From: Litoditis marina | Taxonomy: Eukaryota > Nematoda > Chromadorea > Rhabditida > Rhabditidae | Assembly: GCA_964036275.1 (NCBI GenBank) | Contig: OZ038435.1 | Coordinates: 6,516,187-6,580,186 of the forward strand | Length of the DNA stretch: 64,000 nucleotides | Direction of reading: 5' to 3' | Part shown: positions 1 through 12,213 of the stretch, one piece after another | Position numbering within the stretch: position 1 is the first letter of the stretch | Layout of the letters: each line of letters opens with the position of its first letter | Program-made: the position numbers and the translations under genes | The notes under the pieces: generated by a model | The model's input: only the letters and a program-made list of their open reading frames with translations | The model's database searches: none | What the model was told of the DNA's origin: nothing

Positions 1-549
1 CTAGAGTAATCTCCCAGTTTTTGATTTCAGTTATCATTTCCCGGCAACTAGGCCATTGAATTACTCTATGCCGCAAGTAACAAAAAAATCGCAATACTAT
101 GAATGTCATTGTCAACAGAGTTCTGCGAAGCAGTGAGTGCATCTGCGTTTCCTTGATCCACATACTCTCTCGTCTGCTCGTGAATAATCGCCACCGGTCG
201 CGCAGAATTCTAGGGAACTTCCACCTGACTAGTCAGTGGTTTTTAGGGGCCTGACCAGTTCTCTACAGCAGGGCGTGGTTGGAGAGACTCTCTGAGACAC
301 TCTGCGTCTCATCGACCTGAATGATCTTTCGCTTCCCGCAACTTGTTACAGTGTTCGAACAGTACTTGTTCTCTTAGTGGGTATGCTATAACATCGCGGC
401 AGTTCCTCGCAACCTTCGTCTCTCGTTTTGCGCACTATTCTGAGACACTCTTCCCCCGGCGGGTTGACAGAGCAGAGAAACAGCATGTATCTGAGGCACA
501 ACGAATTCATGAACAAGAATGTTCATAAATACGGTCTCTGATTGCCCAC
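1..549. other. Left-edge non-coding stretch (intron 6 or 3' flank of transporter copy A)
   Basis: No exon could be supported here. In copy B the next exon (exon 7) lies about 245 nt beyond exon 6, but no matching sequence occurs in these 549 nt. The segment around 420-520 resembles a dispersed element also seen near 1660-1730 and 15950-16110 (a Ccggcgggat-like core followed by an agagcagagaaa tract), so an insertion may have lengthened the intron. Confidence 0.5.
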
Positions 550-3500
550 CTTGTTCTCATCCTTTTTGAACCGATTCACGTACTCTAGGGCTTTCACAGC
601 GTCCGCCTCGCGCTTCTTTTGAACCAGGAACTTCGGACTCTCGGGAAGGAAACTGCAGAGTTATCTTCAAGTCTCTATTTCCACAAACTAAGTTTTTGCA
701 AATAGTAATACGCTGACAAACATCGAAGATTGTATTTCAATTCAATTTTCGAACAATGCAGGATCGAAAAACAAGTCCAGTCTGCCCTGCCTGGACCGAA
801 ACTGTAAAGAGCTCTTGGTTTCCTCTCCATGCAGGGCGTGACCAGAACATCAATCTTCATCAATCTTAGTTTGCTCTGAGTACACAGTGATACTTGTGAA
901 TTGAGGATACAATTATGCAGTATCACACTACAAACACAGCAGTAGAAAACAAATGTACTGTTTAACACCGCATTTCTTTGACGAATCCTCAATGGGGTGT
1001 GGCAACTGGTTTGATGTAGTTCAAATGTAACATAAATCCTGGTTCACAAAGTTTCTAATCTTTTGACTAATGTTTGACCTTTTCAGACTATAAACACAGT
1101 GGGATTGAGCAAGATACACCGTTATAGAGTTGCTTTGTAACGGGGGAACCTATAACTCACAATCCACAAATGATGATAGCGCCTGCCGTGACCACACTGC
1201 CTGCCCGGGCAAGACCCCTCCAAGTTCCGGTCAGATAGGCAATTAGGGCAAATATTAGATAATTGGGACCCCATGTAATCACAGTAGACATCCAGAGGCG
1301 GTGGTTCGCTGGCAGCATTTCCACTACGAATATGGTACCCACACTGCAATGAAGTATAGTCTCAAAAACAAGTCAGGATCATCGAAAACATAAGGATGAA
1401 AAACAAGTAATTGAGTTTTAGCAGACTTCTATTCTGCGAGTTAGTAAACACAAACATTTTCTACGTTGTATCTGACTAAAAGTGAATCACGAACATCGCC
1501 AGTAAGAATAATCCCATTGGTAAGTTGCGCTGCTTCCCTGAGCCCGTATGCATAAAACATCCCAGGCCGGGTTAGGATGCTATCCCGAGCTGAATTGGGC
1601 GGGAAACAGCTCGGGATAGCATCCCAACCCGGCCCGGGATGTTTCATGCAAACGGCCTCTGATCTTACATCTCACCGGGATACAAGTGCTGCGAGGAGAT
1701 AAGAGACGCAGGGTGGGACACGATCACCATAATATTGTTCACAATGGCTGGTTCATACAGTTCACACCATTCCTACTGAGACTCCTACAGTAACTTTACA
1801 AATTTTCTCAAGGCTGTTGTGAAGCTGAAAATGAAGTTCATGGAAAATACTCTCGTATTTTTACTCTACCTGCGGAGGAGAATGAGGTACAAAAATCCTC
1901 AACTTCTCCGATCGAAAGTAAGTGAGCAAAACGGCTTCAAAGTTTTGAAATCCTACTGTAGGAGTCTCAGTAGGAATGGAAAAGACTATATCACGTTTAT
2001 ATTATCTCACGTGATAGATCCGCCACAACCCAATCCTATGAAGAATCTGACGACCACGTAGACGTCAATCGAAGGGGAAAACGAAGAGCCGAGGGAGCAA
2101 ATGAACATGAAGATCAACGCCACCATGGTCACCTGTAAGAGAACCTGTGTTTTGTCATTTAGAAAAACTTGACATTGCGTTACAGTATACAGGAAGGTTT
2201 TCTTTTGTTTTTAAATAAGTTACAGTATACAGGAATATTGTATTTTTTGGTTGCGGGTATGACTGATAGATAGCATTAGCAGCAATCATATAGTCCGCAC
2301 ATTTCCCAACTGGACTTGGGCAGCTTGCCAATGAAATTTCAAGGCAGTTTTTGAACATGTTGAAATGATTCAAAACGACAGAAATTTCTGTGAAGTGTTC
2401 TTTTCCTTCGGTATAATTTGTATTCAAGGAAACTTTCTGTAAAATATATGTTTTCTCTAGGTAATAGTCTTCCAAAGTTGGCATGCTGCCAACGAGTCCA
2501 GTTGGGAAATGTGAGCACTATATGAGATGTCTGGGCACCATAGCAAAGTCATGAAAGTGGTGAGCTCAAGCTAATCGAAGGCGTGATCACATTCTGGCCA
2601 CACAGTTGCCAACTACGTATGTTTAAGTATATCATAGGTGACCACAACCTGGCTCAGATGGTGATCAGATAGTTCAGCTTCAAGGTGACCTTTTGACGAG
2701 ACTTTGCTACGGTGCCAGATCTCTGATATCAGCAACATTCTGTTATTTTCGATCAATATGGCGCAAAACCATATGAAACTACAATCGAGGTTTGGTCACT
2801 CTCTAAATAGCTGGAGCCCTATGATACCAGAGAACTCCCCGAAAACTGCACCGACAGAGGGAACCCAGGAGAACACGAAATATTAAGAAGTGGGTTAACT
2901 TCATATACGGTTTTCCTTCAAACGCAATGTAGAGCCGACATTATTCCTAAGGAAACTCCTACCGTACATACGCGAATTGGACAGTGACTTTTTCAAAAGA
3001 ACACTTTAACTTTGTCTACATTGCTTTAATAGAGAACAAGAATCAAATGCAAAAGTTATTAACATTTTCGATAATGTTTGCGAGCCTAAAGTGAACGGAA
3101 ACTTTTGTTACGATTTTGTAAGAGTCTCAGTAGGTACCATATTGATCGCATCATTCAAACCGAAATTTGTCAGCGTGGCAATTTTGAGGTGGATTTTTCC
3201 CAAGTTTTTCAAAACACTGGAAATATCATCGATCTGAGTAGTCATCCGGAAATTTCAGCATAATGCCAACCCGTCTCAGGAGGTATGAAAGATACCATAA
3301 TCTACCTTCTTTCTGCCATAGTTGTCGGAAAAATGTCCGGCCACTCCTGATCCGAGAATGAGCCCGACCATTTGCACGGTGGTACTGAACTTTGGTTTGT
3401 TCTTGATGCCCATTGGCTCCAGAATTCCGTCCAACCAGGTTGGATCTCGACGAGAACATAGTTGATTGAACTGAAAACAGACCACTATCAGTTGTTGTCT

Positions 3501-4592
3501 TCATGCTTCTTGCGAGAACATTTTTCACAAGATTCTCTGCATTACTGCCACAAATAAGTGAGTCTGTTAAAGAAGGACGATTATGTGGTCCAATCACAAC
3601 GCTTCAGTTCTTTAAACTGCAACACATTTTTCAATTGCAGTTTAAAGGACCGTTGACACGGGATTGGTCCACACAATCGACTTTTTGTAAGTGAAACTTT
3701 TCGGATTGTGTGCTACCTCAAAAACTGAAACGATTTATTTTTACTGAACGAGCGTTTATCTAACAGAAGGGGGTGGTTTGCTGACCCTGCTGATGTCTTA
3801 GGAACTGCTACTGTGTTAACAAAAACACAAAAGTATGTATAATGAGTCTCGCTGCTATGTCATAACGTTATCAGTTTTTGGCATGTTAAAGCCATTACAG
3901 CGTTCACAGCCGCTGAAAACTTGAACAGTTGTCTCATCAAATCGAACAAATTTAATAAAATAAAAATGTTAACTGGCTCGAACAATTGTGCTAGTTTCCA
4001 TCGACATAACATTTCGCAGTAAGTAGTTCCAACAAACCTCGGTGGCCGCTGACAGAAAATCATACTGTAGTTGCGGTTGAACACAGTCCAAGTGTTGTTC
4101 GTACTGTTCGCATATTCCGTCCAACGTTCCGTTGTAGATAACATTGTCACAGCCCAAAATGTGCGGTTGTGCCGCGCCGAATATGTTGAAAACCTGTATG
4201 GTCACCAAAATAAGAATGGAATTTTTCTGTTCATCACGCCATTCCGAAACATTTTTCCTTTTCCGTTTACACGTGTTACACCGCAACCAAAAAACAGCTT
4301 AAGCATGAGTTTTTGCATACAAAGAGGCGTGAGACACAATAACACAGTTCGGATTTTTGGCGTGTTCGTAATTCGAAAATGGTGAAAAGTACAGGACAAG
4401 CTTCACTAACGTTTCGACCCCTAGCGTTTGAGGTTTCCACAACTTTTCTTAGTCAATGATAAATGAAACGTTACCAACCACGTTGGAGAGCATGGTGTAG
4501 ATGAGCATTTCATTGAACAACAACAGAAGGAACTGGTACCGATCCAGCTCGAAAAAATCGTCCACTTCGCAGTCTTTTCGCAGTTTTTCCAT
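550..4592 (-). CDS. SLC22-like organic ion transporter, copy A (exons 1-6, partial)
   Basis: N-terminal half of a major facilitator superfamily transporter of the SLC22 type, a plasma-membrane carrier for organic cations or anions. Exons on the minus strand: 4479-4592, 4038-4193, 3306-3470, 2011-2132, 1161-1343 and 550-652, all phase-consistent. The start MEKLRK lies just behind a tttgtag acceptor, probably a trans-splice site. Visible family features are an extracellular loop with Cys and an N-glycosylation site (YNGT), the cytoplasmic MFS loop ending DNYGRKK after TM2, TM segments rich in Gly, and FLPESPKFLV after TM6. Each of the six exons has exactly the same length as in copy B. The later exons with the FPTGVRN and PETKG motifs are not in the window, so the gene either continues to the left or is truncated. 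Substrate cannot be inferred. Confidence 0.85.
1541..1657. mobile_element. Hairpin MITE, GGCCGTATGCATG family, copy 1
   Basis: Near-perfect palindrome of about 115 bp in copy A intron 4. The arm with catcccaggccgggtt is mirrored by aacccggcccgggatg, with a short central spacer. A second copy lies at 42402-42520. Confidence 0.8.
1754..1990. mobile_element. MITE with TTCCTACTGAGACTCCTAC terminal inverted repeats, copy 1
   Basis: Terminal inverted repeats of about 28 bp flank about 180 bp that is shared with 14170-14400. It sits in copy A intron 4, just before exon 4. Partial relatives occur near 3117, 11478, 11649, 49730 and 52350. Confidence 0.8.
2288..2523. mobile_element. MITE with CACATTTCCCAACTGGACT inverted ends
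   Basis: The left end contains cacatttcccaactggact and the right end its reverse complement, agtccagttgggaaatgtg, followed by related gctgcca sequence on each side. About 235 bp long, within copy A intron 3. Confidence 0.75.
3563..3693. mobile_element. Short fold-back element, copy 1 (pair with 28960-29085)
   Basis: About 120 bp palindrome: ggacgattatgtggtccaat at the left, a central pair ttaaactgcaa / ttgcagtttaa, and a complementary right end. It lies in copy A intron 2. The second copy, downstream of the zinc-finger gene, has the same structure. Confidence 0.75.
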
Positions 4593-5294
4593 GGTCTACA
4601 AATCGAGAACTGTAAAATTTTCTAAACTTTTATAAAAGAAACAGAGAACTTTTCCAAGATGTGTTCAAACCTAGATAGAGACAGAAGAAAGTTTAACATA
4701 GGCTCGACGAAATATACCATAAACGTTAACGTGAGAAATATCTTCACTGTTTACGTTATCGATAAATATTCACGACATGTGTAACACTACAGGAGCATGT
4801 ATTTGACTAATGTGCTGGCGAAACGGCATAGACATCATAATAGTTGCTATGAATCCTCGAGACAATGAACCAATTCTCATTGTAGTTCCTATAAAAGCCT
4901 TACTTTTTGTTTTACTCACCTTGAAACATTAGGGTGTGGTTTTGGGGTATTGTAGAAAATCATATGTCACTATTTCATGGCTGAGTTAATTACGCTATCA
5001 CTCAAACCTTTCATCTTTTTCGCGAAAATCTGGTTATGATTGTTGCAGGACGTTTTTGTGTTATACGTACTTCGGAACCTTTGCGTTCGTTGGCTTCTTT
5101 CGAAATGTGCGCCGAATTTGGGGGACTTCGAATGTCGACGAAAACGAAGAGGAAAACAATAATGGGGGTGAACAGGACATGATTGTCTAAAGGAAATACC
5201 ATTGCAGAGTTATAATTTGAACTAGATACACGTCATAATTTACGAATTTCGATCAAAACGCTGATAGATCAAATTACAAACATAATGGGATAGA

Positions 5295-5461
5295 GTAATA
5301 TAGTGGGTGCCAAATTCATAAAGTTCTGCCTCTCGCCGAAATCGAACCTGCGAGCGTTCGTAGCAGGGCGCTGACCACTGCGCTATAAGAATACATAGCC
5401 ACCAAGACACAGCGGAAAGCGAGATATACAGTACCTCCACGCCTTTCCATGGGCGACGACT
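5295..5461 (-). mobile_element. tRNA-derived SINE (head-tRNA-tail family), copy 1
   Basis: On the minus strand a GTCGTCGCC head and a tactgtatatctc segment precede a tRNA-like part with an A box (TAGCGCAGTGG) and a B box (GGTTCGATTTC). The tail contains tttatgaatttggca. The same architecture recurs at 6753, 13058, 16453 and 61500. Confidence 0.8.
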
Positions 5462-6163
5462 AAATACGGTATACACCGTACTTGTTTTGGATTGCTTTGG
5501 AAAAAGTGCACCCTACAGACCTCTACTGTTGTACCCACGTGCCCAATTAGTCTGCAACACCCACAGTCTATAGATTTATTTTGGAAAGAGAAGAGAGCGG
5601 TTTCTTAAAGAAACCGTTCCGCCATAATCTGAGTTTTACGAAAAATTTGAAAAGCCTATAAAAGGTTTTTTAATGTGCTCCAGTAGATCATGAAAAAACT
5701 TTCCAATCGAAAGTTAGCAAAATCAAGCCATGAAGACGCAAACATGAACATTTTCACTGTGACGCCACTCGATTTGGTTCCTTTAATTTTCGATATATTA
5801 AATTCGTACAGCTCTGACTGTGTTGTGGTAGGTAATAGGATGGTTTGGAAATAAATTTGTACTTCGTTGTGTTATTTCGAGCATCCCCCGTACGCAACTA
5901 CCCCGTCGGTGTCATTACGTAGGCCACTTTCCCAATACAATGAAGCGAGATAGAGACAAAAAAGTATATAAGTTTGACAAGGGTTTTCCATTGGCCATAG
6001 GGTCAGATTGTTAACGGATTCTTCAATAGCCTTCAGTTCAAGGGAGCTAAAATGTGTGTGTAATTTTTCGTTGTAGTTTGATCTCAATACACAATACGTG
6101 CCATATTTCACGAAGGTTGACCAAAAACAATGTGTATGTCATATAAGTGTACTTTTCATAATT

Positions 6164-6178
6164 TTTATTGTTTTTATT
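6164..6178 (-). terminator. Poly(A) signals for transporter copy B
   Basis: Two AATAAA hexamers on the minus strand (complement of tttatt at 6164-6169 and 6173-6178) lie 35-50 nt past the stop codon of copy B. Confidence 0.55.
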
Positions 6179-6212
6179 ACAGTTTTATTAGAGAAAGATC
6201 GTTTGTAAGAGA

Positions 6213-9200
6213 TTATGCCTTGACGAGAAGCTCTTCGGTCGCCAAGTCCTTCTTCAGTTTCGATTTCCGGACCGGCATCTCGTGCGGAAGAGCGTGGCCT
6301 GAAACAGTTGATCAAACTATAAAATACAAGTTCACTAGCAATATTGTGATTGATACTGTACTGAGAAAACTGCGGTGCACGACTCAGATCAAAGTGTCCC
6401 GTTGGAAAAAAAGTTCAAGGATACTTGAGAGAATGAAAGAATTTTTTGTAAAATTTTTGATTTTATATGGAAAACCTTTAGTTTCGGGAATGAAGAACAG
6501 GTAGAGTAGAATGTCAGTTAGACACAGAAGAGACATCAAAAGGTAAGGAAAACCATCCATCGGAACCGCCTGAAAACAACATTTAGTTTAGTTTCCAGAT
6601 TTTTGTGATTTAGTAATATAACAATAATATTGCTATTCATATGGTATTTGAGCTCGTGCAATGCTGAAGTGCACAACTATGGGAAGTGACAAAATGTGCG
6701 TTGTAGTTTGATCCTCATATAGGTTTTCGACCAACCAGCAGAATCCAAATATAGTCGTCGCCAAAGGAAAAGCGAGAGGGAACTGTATATCTCACTTTCC
6801 GCTGTGTACGAACACAAGTATTCGATTCCGAAGCTTGCCGGTTATGTGGTCTAATAGCGCAGTGGTTAGCGCCCTTCTTACGAAAGTTTTGCTCGCGAGT
6901 TCGATTCCGGCGAGAGACAGGTATTTATGAATTTGACAGCCACTATACAAACACAACGGGATGGGGCAAAAGACACCGTTTCGGTTTACTTCGGACTGAG
7001 CGAGCCTTGTTCTGTGTGATATCAACGTACTTCTATTGCAATCATAATTTGACCTACCAAGCTGAAGACCATGGGTCCGAACACATTTCCCAGTCGACCA
7101 CACACGTTGATATGTGCGCTGGCCAGGTTTCGGACTCCCGTGGGGAATAATTCTGACGTCACCAGCAGACACTGGTAAAAGCAGCAGTAGAATACATTAA
7201 ACACGTTGCATGTTGCTACACATACCACAGTTTTTGTAGATTTATAAAAACCCTGTAGTGTTTTTTATATATTTCTATTAGTGTGATCTATATTGTGAAG
7301 TTACAGCCAAAAGTGTTCTGAACTGTTTTGACATCATGTGCAGTGGGCAAACACAAACCGAATATTGAGATATCTATAGAAAACAACTTCCTCGTCCGGA
7401 ATATTTCATATGTTATATTATATAGGCAGGGTCATAGTTTTAACTGACCCCATCCGTAAGTCATTCTGTTATTACCTGAAGGAAGAGACAACCGGTTGTT
7501 CCGAAGGCAACTAGGGTGAAGAATCGAACGAAGTTCGCGTATTCCAATTGGTTTCCTGCAAGTTTCGTGTTTTAGCCACAATCGTCAGAAACGGAAAGTT
7601 TTCTTGAGCGGTTCCACACCGAAAACTTTCTTACTATTTTCATACTGTGAAACTAGACGTGTTTGGTCAAGAGTATACCTGTAAATTGTATGACAAAGGT
7701 AGATATCATACAGACAAGAATGGTGGTCATTGTGGTGAAATGAAGCCGTTTTCGACTGACGAAATCTTTGCCGAAGTGGTCCACAACTGCTACCTGAACA
7801 ACGATTTGATTATTAATACTTCTGTTGAAACACTAGCCATTATCAAAATATGAAACATCAAATTTTGAAACAAAGTGGAGTTGTAGATTACCAAGGGAAA
7901 AACTTGCATATAAGAATGTTCACGACATACAAGTAAGCTGTATTATTAACTGTATTATTAGGGTTATATTCCTGATAAAGTCATTTCATAAGTCTTGGCG
8001 CATACACAATTTTACCTCAAAAGTTCTGGCTAATGTACAAGTCACTTTGTATCAGCGAAATCAATTCTTTACACTTGGTAGGTATTCAGTTTTATCACAT
8101 AGCAAGTAGTGAGTGTACTATTTTCTATAACAATAGTTAATTTCACGAAACTACTCACCACTGCTCCCACAATCCATCTCAACAGTCCAGAAAAAGCTGT
8201 ATTCAAATAGATGGAGCCCTTGATGACATCGAGATTGAAAATGAGACCGTAGGTCACATAACTCAGAGAAAATCTAGAAAATGGAATGGATGGAACAAGA
8301 TTTGCAACATTTTGAGATTTTTCGATGCTACGAGCAATCCCCTCAATCTCATGAGGAATTCGTGAACATCTCGCGAACTTCTCACGAAATTTCAATGCTG
8401 TACCATTGTCATCAATAGACTCTCACTAGAGGTAGGTGAGACATTGTATATTGCATTTCTTCTTCCACAAAATCATTTTCTTTTTGAGTGAACGGGGGGG
8501 GGGGGGATAATGCAAAAAACACTTTTCCGGGTCAAAAAGTCAATAGTTGAGGAATGAACTCACAGTCCGATGGACACTACAATGGTCTTTTTGGCCAAAT
8601 CCTTAGTCGAATAGAGATGGAGGAAAGTGTACTTCTTGGCCTTTTTGTTCATATCTCCACTTGCCTCACACGCTGTTCTCACTATGGATCGAATTTGGGT
8701 GGAAGATACCTGAACAACTATTCGTGAAAAAAAATTAACTGAACGTTGGAGAAAAGTCACATGAATGTGCAAAAGGTGTCTTTAGAGGTGTGTAGTGTAC
8801 CAGAACACTCACGCTTTGGTCATTTGCTGGAAAAGTATGGAAATCATTTCAACCTGATATTACTACATTTTATAAGAACACGAGGTAAGGTATCACCCTA
8901 GAATGAGCATCGTTGAACATGAAAAATCGGTTTGAGTGATTCCTTGATTCCCACCTTGTTTTCCTCCCTCTTGAACCGATTCACGTACTCTAGGGCTTTC
9001 ACAGCGTCCGCCTCGCGCTTATGTTGAACCAGGAACTTCGGACTCTCGGGAAGGAAACTGCAGAATACTTGTTTCAGTTGTGATTCGTTTCAGTTATGAA
9101 AGTTTTTCCTCGTAAGAAAAAACATCAATGGTTTTAAATATTATACTCTTTTCGCACAGCAGGAAGGAAGAACAGGAAGAACATTTTTTGCTGATATCAT

Positions 9201-12200
9201 CTTTCTTTTTAAATTATTCCGAACTAACAATCCGCAAATGATGATTGCGCCGGCCGTGACCACACTGCCTGCCCGGGCAAGTCCCCTCCATGTCCCGGTC
9301 AGATAGGCAATAAGAGCGAAGACGAGATAATTGGGAGCCCAGGTGATAACAGTACACATCCATAGACGATGCTTGGCAGGTAGCATTTCCACTACGAGTA
9401 TGGTACCGACACTGAAATAGCATATAATGAGAAATACTTATTAAGAAAAAGAAAGTTTCACGAGTCATGAGCGTCCGGCGTTTCGATGCCAACCAGCATC
9501 TCCGCAAACATACGCTATTTCTCTCATTTTACATCTTGCGGGGATACGGTTGTCGTGAAATAGTGCCCAAAGTGAGATACACATAATATGGGATGGAGGT
9601 GGCAAGATCTTCTAGCATTATATTCTGAGAGCTTGCCGCGCATGGCAGGCCAGAATAAGTCGGGCTTGCCATGGGCGATTTGTTTCAAACGCGCTAATAC
9701 TGTTGGTCAATGGCACAGTCACGTCGAACATTTTGAACACAGCAGAACTCAGAAACGCGCAATCACAAAGTGCACGATCTCCTATTAGAATGCTTATTCT
9801 GTGTGACTATTGATTCAACTCCTAGTATACAGATTGTATTTGGCGACGTGCGTGCTAGTCAATCAACATGAAACGAGTAGCACATTATGAACGGCGTAGA
9901 TTGATTCTGGCATAGTGGTATAGACATTCAAAAGACAACGAGTATTCGTTTTCCAGTTGTAGGAGGAGTTTAATATTCACATAAAAGTATTGCGAAAGTA
10001 TGTTATTCTGAGCTGCAATGGGTTAGTTGAGAAAAACATCTCATTTATCAGATTCCCATAAATACTATCTTACGTGATGAGTCCGCCACAACCGCATCCG
10101 ATGAAGAATCTTACGACCACGTAGACGTCAATCGAAGGAGAGAACGAAGAGCCGAGGGAGCAAATGAACATGAAGATCAACGCCACCATGGTCACCTGTA
10201 GATCAGATAGTGTCTTGGGTAGGTACTATTGAAGAAGACCCAACCTTGAATGTCAGAAAGCTGCCATGTCCTACTTCCAACTAGACGCGTTTAGCGCGTT
10301 GTTGGCATGTGAATGTAAAGTAATGTATGCTCATAATCACGTAAACTATGCTGTAAACTAAAAAGTTCAGCACCCATGCAATTCGGATATGGCTATATAT
10401 TGGGTGAAAGAAAAATAGAAAATCATGCAATGCTACAAGCTAACACGTTGGTCCCATAAACGATTTATCTCGACGACCTCTGGTTTAAAAGAAGAGTTGC
10501 AGAAAATCAACTTGGATCCAGCCTGGGGAAAACAGGTATTGAATCAGTTTAATTAGGATAGGGGGTCGATATTGTGTCAACTTCTGTTTGGTTCTTGTAC
10601 GGTAGATGCTCAAGTTGGTTAATATCGACGACCTCTGCAAAAAATACCCTACCTTCTTCCTGCCATAGTTGTCCGAAAAATGTCCGGCCACACCTGATCC
10701 GAGAATGAGCCCGACCATTTGCACGGTGGTACTGAACTTTGGTTTGTTCTTGATGCCCATTGGCTCCAGAATTCCGTCCAACCAGGTTGGATCTCGACGA
10801 GAACATAGTTGATTAAACTGAAAAGAAATTGAGATCAGATATTTTGTGTGCGAAATTTCTCTCTAACCGACGAGGTAGTACGTGAAAAGATTTGATATGT
10901 CTCATAAGATAAGCTAATGTAGAATGGTACCACCTTAGAAAAAAGCAGAAGAATGAGTATGTTTGAGTTGGCATCTTAGAGCCGTAATACTCTTCAATGT
11001 GGCCTCTGAATTCTAATGTGGCCTCTGAATGCCCCAGTGTCAATCCGAAACATGTCAACGAACTCAATAAGGTTGAACTTCCGGTTTTATTTTCAGTCCC
11101 GTGTGATAGAGTGGTTTTCTGACCTATGAAAGACACAAGATCTACCCGCGAGTAAAACATCCACTTCTCTACAAAGTGCATCTTTTCAATCAGTGATTCG
11201 ACTCTCACACTCATTCAATATCTACTAGTCAAAATGTGTTCGAGAAACGTTCTATTTCTCATAGTTTGTAGTTTCTATGCACGAACCTCAGTGGCCGTGG
11301 ACAGGAAATCGTACTGTAGTTGTGGTTGAACACAGTCGAAATGTTGTTCGTACTGTTCGCATATTTCTCTCGAAGTTCCATTGTAGATTACGTTGTCACA
11401 GCCCAGAATGTGCGGTTGTGCCGCTCCGAATATGTTGAAAACCTGTAAACTTTTCACATGTAGGAGGGGATTATAGTCAACACCATTCCTACTGAGACTC
11501 CTACAGTACACATTCATAGTTTGCAATAACTGTTCCCTGATGCTAAATTAGTCTCTGTCGGAAAGATTTTGGTACACTTTTTTCAATATGGTATAACAGC
11601 ATCATTTGTCAGAATCGTTGACGTTGAGCGTACTAAACGTTTTGTATTCCTACTGTAGGAGTTTTTCAAAGATAACAGAAGGTTTTCACTTTGTTATACG
11701 ACTGTGATAAGAACTAAGAGTTTTGAGCCGCTTTTGCACTTCGATTTCGCCCTTTCCATCCGATAATCTTGTATTCTAAGTCGATATAATTCCGAAGACA
11801 ATGTCTGAGATTAGTTGAGGCGAAAAATAGTTTCTCACGTAGGAATTAGAACTGTTTTACCAGTTATTGATTTTCAATTCACGTTTCTGTCACGTGACAA
11901 CGAATTCAATTTACCTCCTGTTTTGAAGTTAACAATCGTTTTTCATACTAACTGTTATTCAGTTGCACAGACGTGGAACATGTTGAACACCGCAGAACTC
12001 AGAAACGTGCAATTACAAAGTGCACGATTCCTCATTAGAACGCTAACTTCACGTGACTGTTCAGTTTATTTCTAGTATAAGAACTGAAACGTTACCAACC
12101 ACATTGGACAGCATGGTGTAGATGAGCATTTCATTGAACAACAACAGAAGGAACTGGTACCGATCCAGCTCGAAGAAGTCGTCCACTTTGCAGACTTTTC

Positions 12201-12213
12201 GCAGTTTTTCCAT
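6213..12213 (-). CDS. SLC22-like organic ion transporter, copy B (complete, 12 exons)
   Basis: MFS transporter of SLC22 type, about 493 aa. Minus-strand exons: 12100-12213, 11287-11442, 10653-10817, 10074-10195, 9229-9411, 8955-9057, 8564-8709, 8155-8273, 7476-7555, 7058-7171, 6476-6569, 6213-6298. The start MEKLRK follows a ttatag acceptor. Family marks in order: DNYGRKK loop near residue 145, LPESPKF after TM6, ELFPTGVRN near TM11 and FIPETKG after TM12, then a short basic C-terminal tail. Exon 8 needs the donor at 8154 rather than the stronger GTGAGT four bases earlier to keep phase with exon 9. Exon 10 could instead extend 27 nt to a GTACGT donor (502 aa). Substrate is unknown; SLC22 members carry organic cations, anions or carnitine. 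The length is slightly short for the family (about 540 aa). Confidence 0.88.
6753..6970 (+). mobile_element. tRNA-derived SINE (head-tRNA-tail family), copy 2
   Basis: Head gtcgtcgcc, then ctgtatatctcac, then a tRNA-like segment with aatagcgcagtggttagc and gagttcgattccgg, then a tail with tttatgaatttg. It lies in copy B intron 10. Confidence 0.8.
8494..8506. repeat. Poly-G tract (13 G)
   Basis: Uninterrupted run of 13 G in copy B intron 7, one of five homopolymeric G/C runs of 10 nt or more in the window. Confidence 0.95.
9485..9625. mobile_element. Degenerate relative of the 15952-16111 hairpin element
   Basis: Shares atacgctatttctct, a gcggggatacg core and gatcttctagca with the element at 15952-16111. 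Lies in copy B intron 4. Confidence 0.45.

Larger units (their letters stand above)
4593..6212. other. Intergenic region between transporter copies A and B
   Basis: Upstream region of copy A and 3' flank of copy B. The part 4850-5140 is recognisably similar to 14745-15210 upstream of copy B, so the tandem duplication included upstream sequence. A SINE occupies 5295-5461. The rest (5470-6160) shows no coding potential that I can support. Confidence 0.6.

Noticed and set aside
10485..10806. Separate genes on frames continuing past transporter exon 3
   Set aside because: These are intron read-through of exon 3 of copy B; the exon ends at a GTAGGG donor at 10652.
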